A DNA stretch of 13,466 nucleotides, taken from assembly GCA_022571175.1 (NCBI GenBank), contig JACZYI010000030.1, forward strand, positions 1-13,466, written 5' to 3'. The DNA comes from Pseudomonadota bacterium (GTDB lineage: Bacteria; Pseudomonadota; Alphaproteobacteria; Sphingomonadales; SMXR01). A program made the translations under genes and the position numbers. Below the pieces are notes generated by a model that had not been told where the DNA came from, did no database searches, and saw only the letters and a list, made by a program, of their open reading frames with translations. This document shows positions 1 to 6,508 of this stretch, piece after piece; within the stretch, counting starts at the first letter, position 1; each line of letters opens with the position of its first letter.

Positions 1-1
1 G

Positions 2-703
2 TCGTCCGGCTCCATGAAGGGCCAATACGAGGGAACGACGAAAGCAAAGTCAGCTTGCTTTGGAGACTATGGATATAGCCTGAAGGATATTAAAGCCAGC
101 ACTGGTGGGGCGTCCAGATTTTTCTATTGTGCTAAGACATCGCGCAAGGAGCGAAATATGGGTAATTCGCAAAACTTTCATCCAACAGTCAAGCCTGTGA
201 ATCTTATGAAATGGCTAGTGCAACTCGTCACTCCACCCGCGGGGATTGTTCTCGAGCCTTTTGCTGGCTCAGGTTCAACGCTCTTGGCCTGCGCCGATCT
301 TAATGTCCGGTGCATTTCGATAGAACTGAATCCAGAATATGCGGACATCGCTCGCAAGCGCGCGACCGCGAAAATAGGCCATTTGAACCGAAAGACCTCC
401 GATATCAGCGGTTTCCGAAAACATATCTCCCTGAATGCTACAAGCCATATCCCATGTGGGCTGTCGGCTCATGGTGGCATCCATGGCAAACAGAAGTCTT
501 CCGCGGGCACTTCTGCCCTCCGCACCTTCCAGATTCTGAATTTTGTCAATAAAATCAGTGATTTCAGACTTATCGCTCCGGGCCGGGGGTTTTTTGCCCC
601 GATCCGTCAGATTCTTGTGATTTTCACCGCTCATAGCCTGGCTCTGGCCTTTCATAATGACATTATTGCACCAGTGGATACCGCAATATCTGGTGTTTGT
701 TAA
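2..703 (+). CDS. DNA adenine/cytosine-N4 methyltransferase, C-terminal part (5' end outside window; 3' end runs into unrelated sequence)
   Basis: This is the C-terminal part of a site-specific DNA methyltransferase of the N6-adenine/N4-cytosine class, which transfers a methyl group from SAM to DNA. The frame is open from base 2, so the gene enters from the left. Visible family blocks are GGASRFFYCAK, NFHPTVKPVNLMKWL and the SAM-binding motif I LEPFAGSGSTLLAC, followed by ELNPEYADIARKRA, where such proteins usually end. The catalytic DPPY-type motif would be upstream of the window. After about base 365 the translation has no methyltransferase character. It is antisense to the VWA gene and stays open by chance to the TAA near 701-703. 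The gene has therefore probably lost its own stop at a rearrangement junction. Such enzymes are typical of prophages, genomic islands and restriction-modification systems, but which applies here cannot be told. Confidence is high for the family and low for a functional protein. Confidence 0.75.
   Translation, partial: SSGSMKGQYEGTTKAKSACFGDYGYSLKDIKASTGGASRFFYCAKTSRKERNMGNSQNFHPTVKPVNLMKWLVQLVTPPAGIVLEPFAGSGSTLLACADLNVRCISIELNPEYADIARKRATAKIGHLNRKTSDISGFRKHISLNATSHIPCGLSAHGGIHGKQKSSAGTSALRTFQILNFVNKISDFRLIAPGRGFFAPIRQILVIFTAHSLALAFHNDIIAPVDTAISGVC
365..655 (-). pseudogene. VWA-domain protein, 5' fragment truncated at the methyltransferase junction
   Basis: The minus-strand frame starting at 655 (or the internal ATG at 634, MSGENHK) encodes a charged N-terminus followed by RGRLLFAMDATMSRQPTW and a segment ending GGLSVQMAYFRG. 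I recognise this as the start of a von Willebrand factor A domain protein common in alphaproteobacteria; FAMDATMS is the MIDAS-like DxTxS variant. The resemblance stops after YFRG at about base 365. The downstream frame (RALASDVRIFW...) is the antisense of the methyltransferase, and it terminates at 275. A complete gene would be expected to be longer and to contain the rest of the VWA fold, so this copy is very probably non-functional. Its function is not established. It is divergent from the Bax-like gene and shares its upstream region. Confidence 0.6.
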
Positions 704-714
704 CCATTTGGTAA
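700..714. promoter_or_regulatory. Possible CtrA-like box (TTAA-N7-GTAA)
   Basis: The sequence TTAACCATTTGGTAA matches the alphaproteobacterial CtrA consensus TTAA-N7-TTAA at seven of eight fixed positions. It lies between the divergent VWA fragment (start 634-655) and the Bax-like hydrolase (start 792), where a regulator of either promoter could bind. A one-mismatch match to this short motif is expected by chance now and then, so this is suggestive only. Confidence 0.3.
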
Positions 715-791
715 CTATATATGGGCAGTCATATGCCCTGATGGTAAGTATACGCGGTTTTTGGTTTTGTCAGAAGCATGAGGTTCGGCCG

Positions 792-1721
792 ATGATAAAA
801 AAGAGAACTGCGGCAGTATCCATAGGCTTGGGGATTTTTCTGTTTCCAATCGTTCTGGCCATGGTGCTGGTTTCAGATGCCCGGAACGCGGTCTATTTCG
901 GGGAACGAATAAATTTCATCCGCCATTCCACTACCGATAACTTAAGTCAAAATAAAGTGCTGAGTGACAGTGATCGCATTCATAATGTGGTGGGCGAAGG
1001 TCTGCCGGTGCCGCGCGATTTCAGAGCCAATATGCCGCAAGATCTGGACACCTTTACCGTGAGCGACCGCAAGGCCGTTTTTGTGGCCAGCCTGTTACCG
1101 CTGATCCTCAGAGCAAATGAAATGATCATGGCTGACCGGCTGCGCCTTGTTGATCTTCGAAGCCGCTTGAATCAACACCAAGACATTAGAGATATTGAGG
1201 GTCGCTGGATATTGGAGCGGGCCGAGCGATATGGTGCCGGGGATCAGATAATCTCGCCACAACTGATCGATCAATTACTGCTGCGGGTTGATGCCATTCC
1301 GCCCTCGCTGGCTCTGGCACAGGCCGCCATAGAAAGTGGCTGGGGCACCTCGCGTTTTGTCCGGGAAGGGAATGCCCTTTATGGCCAATGGACCTGGAAT
1401 GATGAAAACGGGATTATCCCGGAGGGTCGGGGTGAGGGTCAGCGTTTTGCCATACGAGCCTTTGACTATCTCATTCAATCGGTCATCAGCTACGCCCATA
1501 ATCTGAATACGCATACCGCTTATAGCGACTTTCGCCAGGCCCGCGCCAGCATGCGGGTCTCCGGCGATGGATTGGATGGCCACCAGCTTGCAGAAACACT
1601 GATCTATTATTCCACCCGCCGCGAAGATTATGTGATCGACCTGCGGCGAATTATCGACGCGAATAATTTCATCAAGCTTGACAAATTATCTCTTGAGCCG
1701 CTTTGGTGGGCTGCACCCTGA
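792..1721 (+). CDS. Bax-like glucosaminidase-domain protein (membrane-anchored peptidoglycan hydrolase)
   Basis: This predicted peptidoglycan hydrolase of the Bax/FlgJ-like glucosaminidase family (COG2992 type) would cleave glycan strands in the periplasm. I start it at the ATG at 792, preceded by GAGG eight bases upstream, giving 309 residues. The frame is open further upstream to 657, but that part lacks any recognisable N-terminus. MIKKRTAA followed by a hydrophobic stretch (about residues 7-27) is an uncleaved anchor or signal peptide. A variable linker follows. The catalytic domain is at about residues 135-300, with AQAAIESGWGTSRF at 176-189 containing the presumed catalytic Glu181, then NALYGQWTW and a YAHNLNTHTAYSDFR block typical of the family. 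E. coli Bax is of similar size. panC follows 24 bases downstream on the same strand, so the two are probably co-transcribed despite unrelated roles. Confidence 0.85.
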   Translation: MIKKRTAAVSIGLGIFLFPIVLAMVLVSDARNAVYFGERINFIRHSTTDNLSQNKVLSDSDRIHNVVGEGLPVPRDFRANMPQDLDTFTVSDRKAVFVASLLPLILRANEMIMADRLRLVDLRSRLNQHQDIRDIEGRWILERAERYGAGDQIISPQLIDQLLLRVDAIPPSLALAQAAIESGWGTSRFVREGNALYGQWTWNDENGIIPEGRGEGQRFAIRAFDYLIQSVISYAHNLNTHTAYSDFRQARASMRVSGDGLDGHQLAETLIYYSTRREDYVIDLRRIIDANNFIKLDKLSLEPLWWAAP

Positions 1722-1745
1722 TAAAATCACTGGTTTGGAAAGAGA

Positions 1746-2615
1746 ATGTCCACATCTGCTAATGGGACCGGAACCGCACCATTGTTAGCCCGATCAGTTC
1801 GGGATTTACGGGAAATTATCGCCCAGTGGCGCAAGGATGGCGCAAGCGTTGGCCTGGTTCCAACCATGGGGGCACTCCATCAAGGTCATATGGCGCTGGT
1901 GCGAGTCATGCAGGAAAAAGTGGACAGGACCATTGTTTCCATTTTTGTCAATCCCAAACAATTTGGTGTCGATGAAGATTTGGATGATTATCCGCGGCCA
2001 CTTGAAGATGATCTAGCCCAGTTAGCTTCCGTCAAGGTGGATGCGGCTTTTGTCCCTGAAGCCGAGATGATCTATCCCGCCGGATTTTCCACTATCGTCT
2101 CCGTTTCCGGCCTCACGAATTTTATGTGCGGAAAAGAAAGACCCGGCCATTTTGAGGGGGTCGCAACCATTGTCACAAAACTGCTGCTACAGGCGCTGCC
2201 CGACGCCGCTATCTTTGGTGAAAAGGATTACCAGCAACTGCTCATTATCCGGCAGTTGGTTTCGGACCTTGATATTCCTGTGGAAATATATTCGGCACCC
2301 ATTGAGCGTGAGAGTGACGGCTTGGCCATCTCCTCTCGCAACCGGTATTTGAGCGCAAGCGACCGGAGATTAGCGCCCGCCTTATATGCCACACTCCAGT
2401 CCATTGCCAAGGATGCGGTGGAGAATTTTAATTACCGCAGTCTCGAATCACGCGGCATTGAAGCTTTGCTCGAAGCTGGATTTGAGGATGTAGATTATTT
2501 CGAATTTCGGGATGCCGAGACGCTTGAACTTGCGCTGCGATCTGACCAGGCAAAACGTCTGTTTGCAGCCGCCTTTATCGGTGGCAAAAGACTGATAGAT
2601 AATGTTGCCCTCTAG
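1746..2615 (+). CDS. panC: Pantothenate synthetase
   Basis: Pantothenate synthetase is cytosolic and ATP-dependent. It condenses pantoate with beta-alanine to give pantothenate, the precursor of coenzyme A. The 289-residue product has normal family length. The nucleotide-binding HIGH-type motif is PTMGALHQGH (residues 39-48), IFVNPKQFG follows at 67-74, the pantoate/ATP site FGEKDYQQL is at 157-165 and the KMSKS-equivalent ISSRNRYLS is at 195-203. The ATG at 1746 has a purine-rich GGAAAGAGA just upstream. The N-terminus carries about ten extra low-complexity residues (STSANGTGT) before the conserved part. It ends 12 bases before the convergent DUF1489 gene, and I see no hairpin terminator in that gap. 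No panB or panD is visible in the window. Confidence 0.97.
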   Translation: MSTSANGTGTAPLLARSVRDLREIIAQWRKDGASVGLVPTMGALHQGHMALVRVMQEKVDRTIVSIFVNPKQFGVDEDLDDYPRPLEDDLAQLASVKVDAAFVPEAEMIYPAGFSTIVSVSGLTNFMCGKERPGHFEGVATIVTKLLLQALPDAAIFGEKDYQQLLIIRQLVSDLDIPVEIYSAPIERESDGLAISSRNRYLSASDRRLAPALYATLQSIAKDAVENFNYRSLESRGIEALLEAGFEDVDYFEFRDAETLELALRSDQAKRLFAAAFIGGKRLIDNVAL

Positions 2616-2627
2616 GAGTGGATAGCC

Positions 2628-3059
2628 TTAAATCAGCCCAAGCCCTTCAAGCTCTGCGGTCAGTTCTGCTGGCAGACTGTGACCATCGACCAAAGACCCG
2701 TGAAAATCTGCCGGCGCAGCTTCACCGTCATAATAGCGCCAGCCCTGAAATGGCCGGTGACGGCGAGGTCTGGTAAACACGGGGCCAGCTTTCAAGATAA
2801 TACCGCAGCGTGTTTTGCCCTGGTCATCTTCAATATGCTCTAGTGCAAGAATGGGATTTCTCGCTAGGATAACACCTTTGATAATCCAATAAAGAGAGCC
2901 GCCATCCAGCAACTCATCTGCACGGCAGGGTCTGTTTCGCGTCACATGGCGAACCACAGGCAGACCTCCCGGCCCCTCGAATGATCGTTCCCGTTGCCAG
3001 GTTATCAAATCATCAACGCTGTTTGCACCCACACAGAGTTTTTTCAAATGCAGTGTCAT
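2628..3059 (-). CDS. DUF1489 family protein
   Basis: This 143-residue protein of the alphaproteobacterial DUF1489 family has no established function. I recognise the opening MTLHLKKLCVGANSVDDL, the central ELLDGGSLYWIIKGVI and the later RPFQGWRYYDGEAAPADF, which are hallmark blocks of the family; length is normal. It has no signal peptide or membrane segment and is probably cytosolic. The ATG at 3059 overlaps the TGA of the upstream response regulator in an ATGA arrangement, so it is likely translated by re-initiation from that gene. It is the last gene of the mgtE-regulator-DUF1489 unit and converges on panC. Confidence 0.9.
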   Translation of the reverse strand: MTLHLKKLCVGANSVDDLITWQRERSFEGPGGLPVVRHVTRNRPCRADELLDGGSLYWIIKGVILARNPILALEHIEDDQGKTRCGIILKAGPVFTRPRRHRPFQGWRYYDGEAAPADFHGSLVDGHSLPAELTAELEGLGLI

Positions 3060-3847
3060 TCACTCTCGCCATCGGAAATGGAAACTAGTCCCTGTTCCGC
3101 AGCCGCGCAGAATCGCGGGTCTTTTTCCAGACGGTCATAATAACGAAGCATGGCATAGAGGTCGCTCAACCAAGGGAAATTCATACCTTTGACCGAGGCC
3201 ATCAAATAATCAGGAAACCGTAAAATACTTTTCAAATCTGTGCAGGCCTCCAGCACCAGATGACTTAAACGACCCAGAAAATAAATGCGCTCGACCATCC
3301 GATTTCCATAATCCTTATGGACCGCCATCACCTCTTCCGCTGCTTGTTCCGCAATAGATTTTGAGAGCGCTGGATCGAGCTCCGCAGCCTCCTTAATCGG
3401 TTTTGATGATCCCTTTTTAGCGAGTTCAGCCAGATCAAGCGCCTTCACTCGAGCGGCCGTGGGAAGATGGAGAAAGCCGGTGCGCATCCAGAATGATATT
3501 CGCTCAATAATTTCCGGCAGCCCCGAGCCCTTGATCAAAAAGGCATCACCGCCCGCTTCAAGGCCGGAGGTCAGAACGTCTAAATCATCATGGGCCGTGA
3601 AAAAAAACAGGGGAAAGCATTTTTTGCCCCGTCTTTTCAGTTCTGCTGCCATTTCAAAACCATTCATGCCCGGCATGTTAACATCCGTTATGAGCAGTTT
3701 GGGTGGTGATTCAATAGCATATTTTAGCGCATCTTCAGCATTTTCAACCGTGGTCACCCGCAAACCATAAGATGCGAATGAATGGCCATAAAGCTGGGCC
3801 ACAAACGGGTCATCGTCCACCAGTAATATGGTAGCAGGGACCGCCAT
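3056..3847 (-). CDS. Response regulator: REC domain with an unrecognised helical C-terminal half
   Basis: This two-component response regulator has 263 residues. The receiver domain (about residues 6-125) has the acidic cluster DDD at 11-13, phospho-acceptor Asp55 in LLITDVNMPGMNGFE, the conserved Thr84 in FFFTAHDD and Lys106 in FLIKGSG, so it should be phosphorylatable. Residues about 140-263 are predicted mostly helical and contain no HTH, GGDEF, EAL, HD-GYP or kinase motif that I recognise. Output may therefore be through protein contacts rather than DNA. No histidine kinase is nearby. The ATG overlaps the mgtE stop by one base (TAATG), and its stop overlaps the start of the DUF1489 gene, so the three are translationally coupled. 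A role tied to magnesium transport or membrane state is only an inference from that coupling. Confidence 0.85.
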   Translation of the reverse strand: MAVPATILLVDDDPFVAQLYGHSFASYGLRVTTVENAEDALKYAIESPPKLLITDVNMPGMNGFEMAAELKRRGKKCFPLFFFTAHDDLDVLTSGLEAGGDAFLIKGSGLPEIIERISFWMRTGFLHLPTAARVKALDLAELAKKGSSKPIKEAAELDPALSKSIAEQAAEEVMAVHKDYGNRMVERIYFLGRLSHLVLEACTDLKSILRFPDYLMASVKGMNFPWLSDLYAMLRYYDRLEKDPRFCAAAEQGLVSISDGESE

Positions 3848-5271
3848 TAAACCAGGAACCAGGTGGCAAGGCCCAAAAATGCAAAAAAGCCCACCACATC
3901 TGTGATGGTGGTGACAAAAACAGTTGAGGCCACCGCCGGGTCAATCCTGGCCTTTACCAGCGTCATGGGTACCAGAATGCCTGAAAGTCCTGCCACTAGC
4001 ATATTAATGACCATGGCTGCGGCTATCACCAACCCCAGGTCAGTATTCTGGAACCAGAGGGCAGCAACCACCCCCGTCATGGTGGCCAGGATGATGCCGT
4101 TCAGGAGGGATGCGAGAAACTCCTTGCCAACTATCTTTCTGGCATTGGCCGCTGTCAACTCATGGGTGGCCAGCGCGCGCACCGTCACAGCCATGGTTTG
4201 GGTGGCGGCATTGCCCCCCATGGAAGCGACGATCGGCATTAGCACAGCCAGCGCTACCAACTGCTCGATGGTGGCACCAAAAAAACTGATCACTAACGAG
4301 GCTAGAATGGCGGTACCGAGATTGACCACCAACCACCCCACCCGGGCGCGTGATATGGAAATAAAAGATCCACTCACATCACCCTCGAAGACACCGGCCA
4401 GGGCCAGAATATCTTCTTCTGCCTCTTCTTCGATAACATCCACCACATCATCAACCGTAATCATACCCACCAGACGCCCGGCTCCATCGACCACAGCAGC
4501 GGACACAAGATTATATTGACCAAACAGATGCGCCACTTCCTCCTGATCCTGCTCTACCGGGACCAAAGTCTGCTCCACCTTCATGATATCTTCAATCTTG
4601 GTGGCTCTGCCGGATCGCATGATCCAGGAAAGTGGTAATGTGCCCACGGGTTTATAGGTGGCATCCACCACAAAAATTTCCCAAAAATCTTTGGGCAGAT
4701 CGCTACGCTCTCGCAAATGATCAATGGTTTGACCGACGGTCCAATAGGGAGGAACGGCAATAAGCTTGCGCTGCATCAAGCGTCCGGCGCTGTCTTCCGG
4801 GTAAGCAAGGCCCTCTTCCAGAGCGACACGATCATCAGCCGATATTTTTTCGAGGACTTCCTGTTGCTCCTCCGGCTCCATTTCTTCCAGAACCTCAATT
4901 GCATCGTCGGATTCGAGCCGGGTCACCGCCTCAGCAATATCTTCGGGCTCCATGGCCTCAATCACATCATCGAAAGCCTGTCCCTCAAGCTCGCTCAAAA
5001 CTTCAGGGTCCAGATTGTCCTTGATGATTTCGATGAAATGCTGGCGATCAGCCCCTTCAATCAGGCCAATGACATCGGCCAGATCGGCGCTATGGATATT
5101 CGCCACCAGCGAACGGAGCTCCTCCAGATTTCCTGAGTGCAGGCATTCCACAGCCTGCTTAACCACTTGAGTCAGGGCATTGGCGCTGCCCGGTTCGGAC
5201 TCGCCAGCCAAACCGAGCGCTCGTCTCACGTCCTTACCCGGATTTCTCTTTTGGTCTTTCAGGTTGCCCAT
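3847..5271 (-). CDS. mgtE: Magnesium transporter/channel MgtE
   Basis: This inner-membrane, Mg2+-gated Mg2+ channel of the MgtE/SLC41 family has 474 residues. Domains run in the usual order. A polar N-terminal tail is followed by the acidic helical MgtE_N domain (about 40-160, rich in EPED/LESDDA repeats that bind regulatory Mg2+). Next come two CBS domains (about 160-285; PEDSAGRLM, then GMITVDDVVDVIEEE), then five membrane segments from about 311 to the end. The pore region shows LMPIVASMGGNAATQT at 344-359 and DPAVASTVFVTTITDVVGF at 444-462; Asp458 corresponds to the conserved pore-lining acidic residue. The start at 5271 has a strong GGAGG five bases from the ATG. It is the first gene of a coupled unit with the response regulator and DUF1489. 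I see no M-box-like leader in the 105 bases between it and the tRNA. Confidence 0.96.
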   Translation of the reverse strand: MGNLKDQKRNPGKDVRRALGLAGESEPGSANALTQVVKQAVECLHSGNLEELRSLVANIHSADLADVIGLIEGADRQHFIEIIKDNLDPEVLSELEGQAFDDVIEAMEPEDIAEAVTRLESDDAIEVLEEMEPEEQQEVLEKISADDRVALEEGLAYPEDSAGRLMQRKLIAVPPYWTVGQTIDHLRERSDLPKDFWEIFVVDATYKPVGTLPLSWIMRSGRATKIEDIMKVEQTLVPVEQDQEEVAHLFGQYNLVSAAVVDGAGRLVGMITVDDVVDVIEEEAEEDILALAGVFEGDVSGSFISISRARVGWLVVNLGTAILASLVISFFGATIEQLVALAVLMPIVASMGGNAATQTMAVTVRALATHELTAANARKIVGKEFLASLLNGIILATMTGVVAALWFQNTDLGLVIAAAMVINMLVAGLSGILVPMTLVKARIDPAVASTVFVTTITDVVGFFAFLGLATWFLV

Positions 5272-5376
5272 GTCCCCCTCCAGAACTTACGCACCCATCC
5301 TAGCCATAAACGCGCAAAGAAAAAACCCGCTAGGTTGCCCTGACTGGCCCTGGCTTGTTTTATTGGGTTTTAAAAA

Positions 5377-5464
5377 TGGTGCGGTCGAGAAGACTCGAAC
5401 TTCCACGGGCTTTACGCCCACAGCGACCTCAACGCTGCGCGTCTACCAATTCCGCCACGACCGC
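5377..5464 (-). tRNA. tRNA-Leu (anticodon GAG)
   Basis: Read on the minus strand, the 7-bp acceptor stem pairs GCGGTCG with CGACCGC. The D-arm contains GGAATTGGTAGACGC. The anticodon arm CAGCG-TTGAGGT-CGCTG gives anticodon GAG, which reads CUC and CUU leucine codons. A long class II variable arm (GGGC-GTAAA-GCCC) and a T-arm containing GTTCGAGTC follow. The 3' ACCA is encoded in the DNA. A short T-run follows the CCA and may help termination. It is 52 bases downstream of the fliN-like gene and 105 bases upstream of mgtE. The 88-base length including CCA is normal for tRNA-Leu. Confidence 0.97.
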
Positions 5465-5516
5465 TAAAATGGGCAGGGGCACCGCTTAACAAATGCAGGG
5501 GCCTCGTTCAAGCCCT

Positions 5517-5753
5517 CTAATCCAGGAATTGTGTGGTCATTTCCGAGATGGTGACACCGATTTTTTCGCCCACCATCATAATCTCGCCGCGCGCAATGAG
5601 CTCACCGTTGGCATAGATCCAGCACAGGTCCTCATGTTTGGCATCAAGGTCAATGACAGCACCTCGACCCAGCTTCAATAATTGACGCACGGGCATGGTT
5701 GTCCGGCCAAGAACAACCGACAGTTCAACCATGACTCTTGAGACTGCATTCAT
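5517..5753 (-). CDS. FliN-like flagellar motor switch C-ring protein (SpoA domain), short and isolated
   Basis: This 78-residue protein consists of little more than one SpoA domain, as found in the C-terminal part of FliN, a C-ring component of the flagellar motor switch on the cytoplasmic face. Family signatures are VELSVVLGRTTMPVRQLLKLGRGAVIDLD, then the basic/hydrophobic GELIARGEIMMVGEKIGVTISE. Full FliN proteins usually have an N-terminal extension that is lacking here. The ATG at 5753 has AAGGA nine bases upstream. It stands alone between tRNA-Leu and the divergent lipB, with no other flagellar gene in the window. It could be the organism's FliN or a paralogue with another SpoA-type role. 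The family assignment is firm, the exact role less so. Confidence 0.85.
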   Translation of the reverse strand: MNAVSRVMVELSVVLGRTTMPVRQLLKLGRGAVIDLDAKHEDLCWIYANGELIARGEIMMVGEKIGVTISEMTTQFLD

Positions 5754-5791
5754 GAGCGTAATTCCTTTGCCCCATTGATCTCAGCTTTGCA

Positions 5792-5806
5792 TTACTTTTC
5801 AGTTAA
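5792..5806. promoter_or_regulatory. Possible CtrA-like box upstream of fliN-like gene (TTAA-N7-GTAA on the minus strand)
   Basis: On the minus strand this reads TTAACTGAAAAGTAA, one mismatch from the CtrA consensus TTAA-N7-TTAA and deviating in the same half-site as the box at 700-714. It sits 39 bases upstream of the fliN-like start and in the promoter gap shared with lipB. CtrA controls flagellar genes in many alphaproteobacteria, which makes the position plausible, but the match could be chance. Confidence 0.3.
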
Positions 5807-5854
5807 TGAGCTTTTCACTTGAGATAAGGCAGCGGGAAGTCTTATTTAAGGTCT

Positions 5855-6496
5855 ATGAAGCAAGAAGAAAAAAATACACTCGAATGGCGTTTCTCAAAAA
5901 TGCCGGAGGATTATCTGAATTCTGTCACCCTGATGGAGGAAAGAGTCGGAGCGATTCGTGACGGTACGGCACCGGAGCTCATTTGGTTTCTGGAGCATCC
6001 TGCTCTCTACACTGCAGGCACCAGCGCCAAAGCCGACGACTTGCTGGATGCCGCCCGATTTCCGGTCTATGTGACGGGTCGCGGCGGAGAATATACCTAT
6101 CATGGCCCGGGGCAGCGGGTGGTCTATGTCATGCTTGATCTGAAAAAACGCGAACTCGATGTGCGCGCCTATGTGAGATCTTTGGAGGAATGGATCATCA
6201 GGTCTTTGGCAAGCCTGGGCGTGGAAAGTGGTAGACGGGAAGGCCGGGTTGGCATTTGGGTTGATCGGGGCAACGGCCGGGAAGATAAAATAGCGGCCCT
6301 CGGTGTGCGCGTTCGTCGCTGGGTCAGCTTTCATGGCATCGCCATCAACCTGTCACCGGACCTTGCCCATTATACCGGCATAGTGCCCTGTGGTATTGCC
6401 GCACATGGCGTAACTTCACTGGAGGATTTTGGAGTAAAAACAGACATGCAGGAACTGGACGCTGCGCTCACCAACAGCTTCGATGAGGTTTTTTAA
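5855..6496 (+). CDS. lipB: Octanoyl-[acyl-carrier-protein]:protein N-octanoyltransferase (lipoate biosynthesis)
   Basis: LipB moves the octanoyl group from octanoyl-ACP to lipoyl domains of 2-oxoacid dehydrogenases and GcvH, the first step of lipoate synthesis; LipA then inserts sulphur. The 213-residue product has the family pattern: LEHPALYTAGTSA at 47-59, the substrate-pocket stretch GRGGEYTYHGPGQ (75-87), catalytic Lys145 in KIAALGVRVRRWVSFHG, and catalytic Cys179 in GIVPCGI. The ATG at 5855 is preceded by AAGG with only a three-base spacer, a rather tight Shine-Dalgarno. A later in-frame ATG at residue 16 is possible but would cut into conserved sequence. It is transcribed divergently from the fliN-like gene and converges on the SAM methyltransferase, 12 bases away. 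Confidence 0.96.
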   Translation: MKQEEKNTLEWRFSKMPEDYLNSVTLMEERVGAIRDGTAPELIWFLEHPALYTAGTSAKADDLLDAARFPVYVTGRGGEYTYHGPGQRVVYVMLDLKKRELDVRAYVRSLEEWIIRSLASLGVESGRREGRVGIWVDRGNGREDKIAALGVRVRRWVSFHGIAINLSPDLAHYTGIVPCGIAAHGVTSLEDFGVKTDMQELDAALTNSFDEVF

Positions 6497-6508
6497 GGCC
6501 CTCCCCGT

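Noticed and set aside
723..738. Inverted repeat GGGCA-N6-TGCCC upstream of the Bax-like gene
   Set aside because: Five-base arms are too short to stand out from chance, and no T-run or promoter relation makes it meaningful.
657..791. Upstream extension of the Bax-like gene (45 codons)
   Set aside because: No good ribosome site at 657 and no conserved N-terminus, whereas the ATG at 792 has GAGG at eight bases and begins a typical membrane anchor.
3863..4519. A 218-codon open frame on the plus strand
   Set aside because: It is antisense to the MgtE membrane and CBS region, and its Ala/Thr/Ser-rich sequence is typical of a shadow frame.
5272..5376. Magnesium riboswitch or strong terminator upstream of mgtE
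   Set aside because: Only a four-base stem (AACC/GGTT) before a T-run can be drawn; there is no M-box-like architecture and the spacer is just 105 bases.
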